Assembly: GCA_024403355.1 (NCBI GenBank)
Contig: JAKSRW010000027.1
Span: forward strand, 1-42,096
DNA length: 42,096 nucleotides
Reading direction: 5' to 3'
Origin: Lachnospiraceae bacterium
GTDB lineage: Bacteria; Bacillota; Clostridia; Lachnospirales; Lachnospiraceae
The notes beneath the pieces are model-generated. The model worked only from the letters and a program-made list of their open reading frames with translations. It ran no database searches and had not been told where the DNA came from. Position 1 is the stretch's first letter; each line of letters opens with the position of its first letter. The position numbers and the translations under genes are program-made. This document shows positions 30,101 to 37,870 of this stretch, one piece after another.

Positions 30101-33100
30101 CTTGAGGATTGTATGCCCAAGCAGGACTACATCCCGCTTCCCGAGATGGATCTTTCATCAGAGGCAGTGGATATCCTCAGCTCGAAGATAACCTCGCAGA
30201 CCGAAACAGAGGCGATTGCACGACTTATCGTTCACAATCCCAACGATTTCAGAATCCGTACCGTAACAATTGACAATGCAAAATGTGATGTACTTGACCA
30301 GTACAGAGAAGGCGAGTACTACTATGTAAATATCAGACTTTATAACCCTGCAAAGTTCTACTCTAAGTACTATATTACTGAGTTCGGATATTCTGTAAGC
30401 AGCTACGGAAGCGGCGGAATCATTTACAGAAAGGGCTATAACGAAAGTGAAAAGGTAGTAGTTGATGCGGAATTCTATAAGGATATTCTTTCCTATGAGG
30501 ATTTCTGCGCAATGAAGGAGGATATGGCCCAGAACTACCGTCTGGTAGCTGATATCGACTTCCTCAACAAGCCTATTCAGGACTTCCGTCTTGTAGGCAC
30601 GGCAAATGTTACAACAAATATTGCCAGTGATAATGATACAGACGCATTCACAGGTAAGTTTGACGGCGGCGACCATACAATCAGCAATATTGATGTGGGC
30701 GCAACCGGCTACGTATTCGGTAAGGTGCTCGGTTCTATCGAGAACCTGAACGTAAAGAACATCCACACACCTGACCTTGCTATCCCGGGTGCTGTAAGAT
30801 GTGAGTCATCTCTTATCGGTCTTATCGGCCATATGAGAAACTACGCAAGCGTAAGAAATGTCCATATTGACGGTGTAAATTACGAGAATGCAACATATCG
30901 CTGCGGCGGTCTTGTGGCATACGCAACAAACGGTGTTACCGTTGAGGACTGTTCGGTAAAGAACATTTCAATTTCAACCGGTCTTACATCAAATGCAACC
31001 TCGGCACGTATCGGCGGTATCGTGGGTGATGCAAACGCAGAGCTTAACTTAAGCCACTGCTTCGTTGACAATATTTACATCAATGCACTTGAAGCTTCCT
31101 CAGTCAGCGGTATCGGCGGTATGGTCGGTGCTCTTACACAGCTCGGAAGCATTGACAACGCATATGTAATCAACGGTAAGATTGAGACCAACTTCTCTAA
31201 CGTCGGCGGTCTTGTCGGTATCGTAATGAATACAGGCTCTGATGTAGCGAGTGATTCTTCATTCTACGTTAAGAATTACTATACAAGCGTAGACATCTAT
31301 ACTGCGGCTGATAATGTCGGCGGTATGGTCGGCTTCGCAACAAAGCAGAACAACGAGAATTTTGCATACGGTGTAAACTTCGGTATGATCGTAATGAAGA
31401 ATTCTTCAGTTGACAAGACCTCTGTAAATGCGGTAGCAGGTCAGTACAATGTACATGAGGGCTACAGAGTGCTCGGTAAGAACCAGTTCGCATATGAGAG
31501 ATATCTTATCAATGCGTTAGAGTTCGGCAAATACATGGAGGACAATTATCCTGAGCAGATCGGCGAAGAGATTGAATCCTCCGCAAAGTCATACACAAGA
31601 ATTATTACCCGTGATCAGCTGCTGGATGTAAATACCTACGGCTATGACGATGCTCTTGAAAAGCCTATGCTGGCATGGGCAGACGATTTCGATATCGATG
31701 CGGATGCTCTTGCTGAAGGTATTATGCCTAAGCTCTTCAAGAAGGACGGAAGCGAATGGCCCGGCCAGAGCGACTTCTGTCTCAAGACAAACAATATTGA
31801 AATCAAGCGTGTCGTAACCTCAGAGGCAGGTACTTCATCTCCTTACGTAACCATCGAAATGATGCATGATCCTTCAATCACAATTAAGGAAATCGTTATC
31901 GACGGCGGTGAGTGGGAGAACAGACTTGAGCAGGGTCACCGTGAGATTTCAGACCTGCTTGACAGTGATAACAATGATATCGGTACAACCTTCAAGGATT
32001 ACTTCATTGTTAAGCTGATGCTTGATAAGTACTTTGCTACAGAGATCATTTACGAGCAGGACGGTGTAGAAAAGTCACAGGATGTATTCGTAGATCTGAG
32101 CATTTCACCCAGATACCTGGCAATCAACAATGCTCAGGAATGGAATGATATAATGTCAAAGCCCGAGAACAGGGATAAGTATATCAACGTTCTTCTTACC
32201 GGAGACCTTGACTTTACAAGCTTCAAGCAGAATGCGGTACAGCATGGTGTTAAGCTCACAAACCTTCGCGGTCTGAGAGGTAACATTGAGGGCGGCGGAC
32301 CTGTAACAATTAAGGGCGCCAATATTTCAATCAACAACGAAAACAAGGACGATGCATGTCTTGTTGCACAGCTGGCAGGTAACTGTACGAATATCAATTT
32401 TGAGGATATCAGCATCAGTATGTCAGCAAACAACAAGGACGGAAGCAATAACAACAGCATTAAGCTTGAACGTCTCGGTATTTTCGGTGTTGTAAACGGT
32501 GATGTTTACGATTGTAACTTTAAGAACATTACGGTAGTCGGCAATAATGCGGCAAATATGGGTATTATCGGTATCGGTTCAGGTAAGTACCATGATATCG
32601 AGATGGAGGATATCACAATCTTAAGATATCAGAACGCCACAACCTACAACGGCTTCGGTGGTCTTGTCGGCCAGATCGGTCAGATGAGTGAGGTTTATAA
32701 TGTAAAGGCAAACCGCATTTACATTGACCTTAACAGAGGTACCCGTGTCGGTGGTATCGTTGGTTACCAGCTGAATGCAAACAATATCCATAACAATACG
32801 ATTACAAATTCAAGCATTATTTCACGTAACGGTGACCAGGTCGGCGGTATCGTGGGATATGCACATGATTACATTATCTATGATGCTTCACACAGCCTGA
32901 AGGCAGACAGAATCTACCTCTACGGCGGAAGCTATGTCGGAGCTCTGATGGGTTACGGTTATCTGGGTAATGGTAATACGGGCAGCCGTGTATACTCAAC
33001 AAACACTACTGCTTCAAATATTAACTATATTAACAACAGGTCCTCGGTAGATAATTCAATCATTATGTCACGAGGCACCTACTCAGGCGGTGCGGTAGGT

Positions 33101-36100
33101 ATCGGATACCTGCGTCAGGCAGATATTAAGAATACCTATGTATTCGCGACAAATTACTATTGCGGCGGTGCAATCGGTGCAGGTCATGCTGTTGATGTAA
33201 CAGTTGACAACTGTCTGATTACAACAATGCGTGGTGAGAAGGACTATAACGGTGTTATGATTACCGGTCATACACAGCCCAGCCACTTCCCGACCTACTT
33301 CTACGGTGCAGCCTACGGCACAGGTGCAGGTGCAGTACTTAGCAATGAGGGTAAGTATTTTGACTGGGTAAAGGGAACCAATGCATGGATAACAAGTGCT
33401 GCAGCGGCAGAGCCCGAGAATACGGACTTCTTCCGTGAGGTACTCGCAGTCGGAACCCACAGACGTCAGTGTGACGGCTTTGCAGGAAGCTATGCAGACC
33501 AGGGCACAGGCTACACCAATACCCGTGCATACAAGAAGCTGCTTGCTATCGGCGAGGGCTTCGAGCGAATGGTAATCGATCCTGCTACAGGAAAGATATT
33601 TAAGAGTGACAGAACAGGTACTGCTCCCACACTGGCAGCAGCTACCGATAATAACGCATTTACTTCACAGTTCGGCGGTATTTTCGTGGGCTATCTGAGC
33701 GGAAATATCAGTGCTACAGGAACAGAAAACACAACAAATACTACACTTTGTCCCGTAACTCCCGCTATTCCCGATAATACGGATGAGTATTACGGCGGTG
33801 CAGCAGGCAGTGCGAGATCATGTCTCAACGTAGTAGTAACCAATTGTGAGGTCGGAAGCGAAAGAAGCCGTTATGTAGGCGGTATCGCAGGTAACTTCAC
33901 ACATAACGAGTGGTACGGTTCGGTATTGTTCAGCGGTCTGTCCGTTGACGATACAAGCATTATCGGCGGCAGCTGTGTCGGCGGTATCGTAGGACGTCAG
34001 CTCATCTACGGTATAAAGGACAGTATCGTTGGTTCAAAGGTTTCCGTAACAGCCAAGCCCTTCACAGGCAGAGGTACAACACCTATTAACGGCCGTGACG
34101 GTAACAATGCCGGCGGTATTGTAGGTCTTCAGGGTCTCTACAGCAGTGAAGCAAGCTACAGACCTTATGTTGACCATGTAATGTTCCTCGGTACAGTAAC
34201 CGGTCAGAATTATGTCGGAGGTATTCTCGGACGTAAGGATGCGGCATATTATTCATCAACCCAGGAGTCATCCTGGATGATGCTCGGTAACATTGTAGTA
34301 ACGGGTAAGAACGCAACCTACAGTTACCTGGTAAATGATACGGTAGCAAATGATAAGAACAGCTTTGTTAATGCGGTAATATACGACGGAAGCAGTATTA
34401 CACTTCCTTCAGGTGCCGGTGAGATTGCAGAGTCAATTCAGGTTTATATTGAAAGAAATGATAAGAAGGTAACAAAGATAAGCTCTGAACAGCTCGCAGA
34501 CAAGAACACCTATATTGACGGAATCGGTGATATTAAGCTGAAGTTCGGTAATGTAACAGCAATGACAGGCAGCAATGTCGGAAGCGGATGGTACATGTGG
34601 AATTTCGATGACACCAGCGGCGGAACAAACCTTGCAAACGGATTTATGCCTAAGCTTGTAATGCAGGCGGCATATCGTATAAAGGATGCAAACGGTTCAA
34701 CCGTTACAACTGCTTCAAAGATTATGAAGGATCAGCCTATGATTCCTATCCCCGGTTTTGTTAAGGCCGAAGGCGGACAGGCCGGCGGACAGTCTCAGGG
34801 CTCACCGCTTTTGGGCAGCCGTCTTGTAGCGGGTGACAGCAGTCAGAAGAATGCAGCTGATGTTTCTGTATATCCTTCGGGCATTAATACAGTGAATATT
34901 GACTTCGGCAAGATTGATGAAACAGCTGAGTACAGTATTTCACTCGGAGATGCGGAGCTGACGGGAGTCGTAAGTGAGAGAACCATTACTCTCGGCTACG
35001 ATTACAGAAGTCAGATTGATCTGACGGTTAAACAGAACGGTGTAACAACATCACGCACCTGGTATCCCGATGATTTGGCAAAGAATGTAATGGTATATGA
35101 AAATGCTTACTATTACATTACATCACAGGGTATCTCGGGCAGCAGCGGAAATATTTACGGAACCTTCGTACATATGTGGGACGGCTATGCATTAACTGCA
35201 GAAGGCGAGCTTTACAATGTGGGAAGCGGAAAGTATGAAAAGGCTGATTTAAGCGTTGGCAGCAGACTTGCAATTAAGCCTATTGCCGAGGCTGAATATA
35301 ACGGACAGAAGGTTGCGGTATTTAACAGCTACTCAATTATTCTGACCGGCAGCGAAAAGGTAGTAAGAGACAGATATCTGGTTTATACTGACGGCAGGAC
35401 ACTTCAGGCAATCAGAACAAGCCAGAACAGTGTCGCAGACAGTTATGTGCTTTCAGCGGATGACAGCCATGCTTACTTTGCGGTACTGAACAGAGGCGGT
35501 TATATTGACGTAATGCTTGATGCGGCCTTCAAGCTTCCCGAAAACTTCGTGAACAGCGGAATCGTTCAGATGAGCAATTCGAAGAATGCATTATCACCTT
35601 ATGTGGTTGTAAGATACAACGATGGTCTTGTGGCTTACTTCAACTACATTACAGGTGAGCTGCTCGGCGGCAAGGAAGCTGAGTCAGGCGGAATATTGTC
35701 AATATTCAGCAGGAATGATAACAACGAGGGTACAGATTACAGAGAAGCCTATAACAGGGTATATTCAATGGCTGCAACCCTTTCGGCGATTGACTATAGT
35801 TCAAAGCCTAAGCTTGAGGTTCCCACAACGGTTGGTTCACCTGAAACGACGGATAAGTCCTCAGACGCTGATGACGGCGAGGCAATGAGCGGTCTTCAGG
35901 GCGGAAGTGCTGAGCAGACCGACGGAGACGGAATCGGAGAAAACAGGCCCGGTTCTGACTATAGTTCAGCTGATAAGCCGGACGGTAATATGGGAAGCCA
36001 CGCTGCTGAACAGACCGGAAACGGCAATAAGGATAATAACGGCAGCGGAAACGCTGAAAGCGGAAATGCTTCACATGAAACAGGAAATACTGCTGAAGCC

Positions 36101-37870
36101 GGCGAGAATTACGGCGGCGGAATCGGTTCAGGTGAGGTCATTTCGGGAGATAATACAGAGGCCGGCAGCGCGGTAATTGATGGCGCTTCCGACGAAAACG
36201 GTACAGGAAATGCAGCCGGCAGCGAGATTGCCGATGGTACAGGTCTGGGCGGAGGAACGTCAGATTCAGGCATCGGAGAAAGCGGCGCTGAGGGTGCGGA
36301 TTACGGTAATGATTCAGACGGAACTGCGACAGGCGACGGAAGCGCATTTGGCGACGGAGCAGGCGCAGCAGGAGCCGGAAACGGTGTAAGCGGTGCAGGT
36401 CAGGCCGGAAATACCGGAGAAGCCACAGGCAGTGAAAATGCTGCCGGCACAGCTACAACAGACCAGACAACAGGTGCCGAAGCAGACGGAAGCAGCGTCG
36501 AGGACGGAAGCTCCTATGCGGATGGTACAGGTGACGGAAACGGAACAGCAGCTGATGGCAGCGGAGCCGGAGCAATTGCCGATGGCAAGGGCGAGGGTGA
36601 CGGAAGCCAGTACGCTGACGGCGGTGTATATGCCGACGGTTCAAGCTTTGCTGACGGTACAAGCCATGCCGACGGAGCTGCTGATGGCACAGGAGCCGGA
36701 AGCGGTGCAGCAGACGGAACAAGCAGAGCCGGCACAGAAGGCGAAGGAACAGAAGCAGCCGGAAACGGAGCGGAAGGTTCAGGAGCCGGAAGCGGTGCAG
36801 CAGGCGGAACAAGCGAAGCAGGTACAGAAGGCGAAGGAACAGAAGCGGCCGGAAACGGAGCGGAAGGTTCAGCTGCCGGAAGCGGTGCTGCAGGCGGAAC
36901 AAGCGGAGCCGGTACAGAAGGCGAAAGAACAGAAGCAGCCGGAAACGGAGCAGAAGGTTCAGGAGCCGGAAGCAGTGCAGCAGACGGAACAAGCGGAGCC
37001 GGTACAGAAGGCGAAGGAACAGAAGCGGCCGGTAACGGAGCAGAAGGTTCAGGAGCCGGAAGCAGCGAAGCAGGCGGAACAAGCGGAGCCGGTACAGAAG
37101 GCGAAGGAACAGAAGCAGCCGGAAACGGAGCGGAAGGTTCAGGAGCCGGAAGCGGTGCAGCAGACAACGCAGCCGGAGCAGGCAAGCTTTACGATATCTA
37201 CTCAATAAATGATACAAACAGATATTACAGCAGCAGCTTTGGTTTCAAGGGTACAGCAGGTTTATACAGTACAACTACTGCTGAAGCAGCTGTAAATGCA
37301 GACGGAATCATCGGTTCTGCAGAGTCCGGAAGCAATATCGGCAACGGAACAGCCGCTATTGATTCAGGAATAATTATCAATAATACTGATAAGACCGGTA
37401 CAAACGGTCAGGGCAATGGTCATGGTGGTGTTTACACGGACGGTGCCGGAAGAGGCGACGGAACAAGCGCAGCGAACGGAAGCGGTCATGGAAACGGAAG
37501 CGGCAAGGGTAACGGTGATACAGCCGATAAGGCAAACGGAGCTCCTGCAGCAGGCAGCAGACCCACTCCTGACGAGTTAACAGGCAACAGAACGAGCTTC
37601 GTAACTGTTTACAATCCTGAAACAGGAAGCTACGAGCTCTTCAACGAGGATGAATTCTTAAGTAAACCCGAAAAGGAACTCATTTCGGTAAACAAGAAGA
37701 TATCATCCGCAGGACATATTATTAATTACCAGATCAATAATGACGGTAAGGGCGCCAAGGATGCGAACAGCTTCAACGGCGGTATATGGCTCGTAATCGC
37801 AGCAGTTGTTGCGGCAGCCGGACTTACAGCCATTCTGATTCTGAGAAAGAGAAAGGAAACTGAGCGATGA
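24158..37870 (+). CDS. 4570-residue surface protein anchored at both ends
   Basis: Order of parts: membrane helix (about 8-28); juxtamembrane beta domain (30-240); Thr-Pro-rich linker (245-510); fibronectin-like domains (510-950; NSEYTYTFNIVDKFG); a helical coiled-coil stretch (952-1047; ERIQ-free, rich in Glu, Ala and Gln); more beta domains, including a jelly-roll-like part; three large right-handed beta-helix regions with GLUG-like repeats (about 1590-3520; GGLVAYATNG, VGGIVGY); further beta domains; a Gly/Ala/Asp/Ser-rich region (3890-4470) containing a 30-residue tandem repeat; and a C-terminal membrane helix (about 4542-4564) with the tail RKRKETER. There is no LPXTG and no HExxH, so neither sortase anchoring nor a ZmpA-type protease is likely. 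AGGAGG (24148-24153) precedes the ATG. The stop overlaps the next start (ATGA). Probably the main extracellular fibre or adhesin of the system. Confidence 0.85.
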   Translation: MKKKNLGLIITIAAVLVALALFVVYMLTRDTYTLKLVLSNDGYLLENESIYRSLTATDAADADETIKPVSANQSDYVYEKSGKLFLGEEKEAFSANYPQLINDASAVMFLDSTDMLMQANLEAVSAYEGLYMSNGVTFNGDMERAYREQFILVDLGNGLYMNAVELNVSGPLTKEGTISAHSIINFMTEEIRYYTLVDGEYVLSSLKPVQKNSKLAFSDIVSFSYLDFLEKLGLYNEKKQHPKDEGSNIEPEPVQVVTDIPDDLHVKEITPTPSQPAEPGVHEGEKATATPSPTASPDEEIDIPDDESDGQDSDTLVPTDMLATGTPTPTATTAPTPTEAAADEETTPTPTYEPIIVVTNTPTPSPTPSPTPSPTPTTSPTPVMGLTNTPTPTATNTPTPTDIVEKEHIRRPTATPRPAPEGEGPDDTEAGEAEAPATPTPRPTNTPRPTNTPRPTATPAPTTEAEDQENMEIAPTAAEAQEAPPVATLPPRATQIPVQKPDKKPTDKHKVTVDWALPVTTLGEPVSSIYTISFPDFRVTNAKFLYNPYVQFVVTDSKTGELKLVKSYNGTNKVNLTPLASDTEYDIAVTMTYFDEYGYKRVTDVGTVHAKTRPLSDMEPLHLNWENGKKTSNQINLDDLYIREQYENPSEYIETVYYIAEFSVTCENNANKDDVQTFKITGTNLKKAKKGTPFTYSTGKTLSANSEYTYTFNIVDKFGNIVPIEQPNSGIQSTCRAIPIANIGLDVNNVLDLEASISLDNSGGAEVRNLYYRVVEDTNEGLVPVTTQSYYMNGSDWIDDSEEENHALTAAHFDEESIARLKFTNLSDRSIYYLEVYADYDINDYEEGAPEEEKWHCNELIGQARIITVSVATLGNFYLDDSVADLEKGRAFLKMSVNRARTKELLIKLISSLSVSFIDSNTGFTDDTRISYVIVPEDDTVYTDVDSILVKTEDEYRQALIEAQLMVEQMRSIRDDAEIAFNEADSALSRIQTSLTEEQMKENPDQEYIANLITELNIAMDAYNEASQAREKAVNDYNDAIEELARLTIEASPETRTYTTGTLELNEEDIELLTSQIEVPDEQGEGTVTKNYELRIALTGLKTNNDYRITGAAGSDIAGNIRDITTVFSVPNFTTYRAEAKITMDTYYASNNFISLFGCEIDDPDGAIMSDRVTLYVYNPSDQLIATRTLLPGERYDELRISGLDINKSYTFRFYTDQYNKGWNALTEDRNHELFVNDRTTPLIITTGETIKGSIRLNQINKEVDLQDELIVSNWISNRNNRTNTAQYLMQDKIWPGTRTNPEALISGTAKNNPYSNSTANHTVKSLVEIKVDFGDKYYNALELGIRPVYSAYTEYTLFEGTNPYPSGLDKALSADANQVTEPLLLTITGDGYDRCYWTNQYMYFKQPMTGKHTFYLLMDASKGQAYKTNAYPTSYQLWKVSFHNLYKIEDTYIEDATGLEKKYMSADLQVSLDDMNGQLTKPCSYQVYAYSKSSANGSYIWEGSYLHEWNETGRIIDDEKECQLDIYDYGDGVRGSLLSSKTFKGTAGQIDTNFYMNVKQNRYYKLDFWIQIQGYSIKIGSVTFQTDKTQIPIYNEDDLLDVLCNRTENYIVLNDITTAKENIWRTQNFYGTIDFNGHSITHNSTSYLIHTLGRGGTIKNIVYKYPEGYGDNSTMKVSRGLLYVNYGTVKGIKVEYYNGANHDGEIKADGSKVYSGAYYNILGQIAETNYSTGVIEDFAIELKSDYRIWSSSALGVVTNHGIMRNGYCYTMNGSVIMNPVTETDMQNEYLAYYAKEIGDGADPESYKKTASSTFMSTMHIGVFARQNQSSGIIENCYSLVDMKITGARSRTEYSAAVGLNRGTVRNNVTASDVWYYHITDAMNETGEYMTRSVDSGFTNGVDWSPVAGSYYASSRCWGIEKNNFHYSLSDYGRPRESIGIKKELLHNSVWFNDLLNESTSTKAGSFDTSYVDIGFYPQLKLEDCMPKQDYIPLPEMDLSSEAVDILSSKITSQTETEAIARLIVHNPNDFRIRTVTIDNAKCDVLDQYREGEYYYVNIRLYNPAKFYSKYYITEFGYSVSSYGSGGIIYRKGYNESEKVVVDAEFYKDILSYEDFCAMKEDMAQNYRLVADIDFLNKPIQDFRLVGTANVTTNIASDNDTDAFTGKFDGGDHTISNIDVGATGYVFGKVLGSIENLNVKNIHTPDLAIPGAVRCESSLIGLIGHMRNYASVRNVHIDGVNYENATYRCGGLVAYATNGVTVEDCSVKNISISTGLTSNATSARIGGIVGDANAELNLSHCFVDNIYINALEASSVSGIGGMVGALTQLGSIDNAYVINGKIETNFSNVGGLVGIVMNTGSDVASDSSFYVKNYYTSVDIYTAADNVGGMVGFATKQNNENFAYGVNFGMIVMKNSSVDKTSVNAVAGQYNVHEGYRVLGKNQFAYERYLINALEFGKYMEDNYPEQIGEEIESSAKSYTRIITRDQLLDVNTYGYDDALEKPMLAWADDFDIDADALAEGIMPKLFKKDGSEWPGQSDFCLKTNNIEIKRVVTSEAGTSSPYVTIEMMHDPSITIKEIVIDGGEWENRLEQGHREISDLLDSDNNDIGTTFKDYFIVKLMLDKYFATEIIYEQDGVEKSQDVFVDLSISPRYLAINNAQEWNDIMSKPENRDKYINVLLTGDLDFTSFKQNAVQHGVKLTNLRGLRGNIEGGGPVTIKGANISINNENKDDACLVAQLAGNCTNINFEDISISMSANNKDGSNNNSIKLERLGIFGVVNGDVYDCNFKNITVVGNNAANMGIIGIGSGKYHDIEMEDITILRYQNATTYNGFGGLVGQIGQMSEVYNVKANRIYIDLNRGTRVGGIVGYQLNANNIHNNTITNSSIISRNGDQVGGIVGYAHDYIIYDASHSLKADRIYLYGGSYVGALMGYGYLGNGNTGSRVYSTNTTASNINYINNRSSVDNSIIMSRGTYSGGAVGIGYLRQADIKNTYVFATNYYCGGAIGAGHAVDVTVDNCLITTMRGEKDYNGVMITGHTQPSHFPTYFYGAAYGTGAGAVLSNEGKYFDWVKGTNAWITSAAAAEPENTDFFREVLAVGTHRRQCDGFAGSYADQGTGYTNTRAYKKLLAIGEGFERMVIDPATGKIFKSDRTGTAPTLAAATDNNAFTSQFGGIFVGYLSGNISATGTENTTNTTLCPVTPAIPDNTDEYYGGAAGSARSCLNVVVTNCEVGSERSRYVGGIAGNFTHNEWYGSVLFSGLSVDDTSIIGGSCVGGIVGRQLIYGIKDSIVGSKVSVTAKPFTGRGTTPINGRDGNNAGGIVGLQGLYSSEASYRPYVDHVMFLGTVTGQNYVGGILGRKDAAYYSSTQESSWMMLGNIVVTGKNATYSYLVNDTVANDKNSFVNAVIYDGSSITLPSGAGEIAESIQVYIERNDKKVTKISSEQLADKNTYIDGIGDIKLKFGNVTAMTGSNVGSGWYMWNFDDTSGGTNLANGFMPKLVMQAAYRIKDANGSTVTTASKIMKDQPMIPIPGFVKAEGGQAGGQSQGSPLLGSRLVAGDSSQKNAADVSVYPSGINTVNIDFGKIDETAEYSISLGDAELTGVVSERTITLGYDYRSQIDLTVKQNGVTTSRTWYPDDLAKNVMVYENAYYYITSQGISGSSGNIYGTFVHMWDGYALTAEGELYNVGSGKYEKADLSVGSRLAIKPIAEAEYNGQKVAVFNSYSIILTGSEKVVRDRYLVYTDGRTLQAIRTSQNSVADSYVLSADDSHAYFAVLNRGGYIDVMLDAAFKLPENFVNSGIVQMSNSKNALSPYVVVRYNDGLVAYFNYITGELLGGKEAESGGILSIFSRNDNNEGTDYREAYNRVYSMAATLSAIDYSSKPKLEVPTTVGSPETTDKSSDADDGEAMSGLQGGSAEQTDGDGIGENRPGSDYSSADKPDGNMGSHAAEQTGNGNKDNNGSGNAESGNASHETGNTAEAGENYGGGIGSGEVISGDNTEAGSAVIDGASDENGTGNAAGSEIADGTGLGGGTSDSGIGESGAEGADYGNDSDGTATGDGSAFGDGAGAAGAGNGVSGAGQAGNTGEATGSENAAGTATTDQTTGAEADGSSVEDGSSYADGTGDGNGTAADGSGAGAIADGKGEGDGSQYADGGVYADGSSFADGTSHADGAADGTGAGSGAADGTSRAGTEGEGTEAAGNGAEGSGAGSGAAGGTSEAGTEGEGTEAAGNGAEGSAAGSGAAGGTSGAGTEGERTEAAGNGAEGSGAGSSAADGTSGAGTEGEGTEAAGNGAEGSGAGSSEAGGTSGAGTEGEGTEAAGNGAEGSGAGSGAADNAAGAGKLYDIYSINDTNRYYSSSFGFKGTAGLYSTTTAEAAVNADGIIGSAESGSNIGNGTAAIDSGIIINNTDKTGTNGQGNGHGGVYTDGAGRGDGTSAANGSGHGNGSGKGNGDTADKANGAPAAGSRPTPDELTGNRTSFVTVYNPETGSYELFNEDEFLSKPEKELISVNKKISSAGHIINYQINNDGKGAKDANSFNGGIWLVIAAVVAAAGLTAILILRKRKETER
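36692..37165 (+). repeat. 90-bp tandem repeat, five full copies
   Basis: Units start at 36692, 36782, 36872, 36962 and 37052, with a partial sixth at 37142. Each encodes 30 residues of the type GAGSGAADGTS-x-AGTEGEGTE-AAGNGAEGS. Copies differ at few sites, so the tract is recent and likely variable in copy number between strains. Confidence 0.92.

Noticed and set aside
28900..34700. ZmpA/IgA-protease-like metalloprotease, suggested by the GLUG-like repeats
   Set aside because: I found no HExxH zinc site in the protein; the repeats alone indicate a beta-helix surface protein.
36393..37217. Long frames on both strands in the 90-bp repeat of the giant gene
   Set aside because: They arise from repeated low-complexity DNA and lack ribosome sites; the 4570-residue frame continues intact through them.
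37560..37870. Sortase anchoring of the giant protein
   Set aside because: There is a C-terminal helix and basic tail but no LPXTG-like motif before it.
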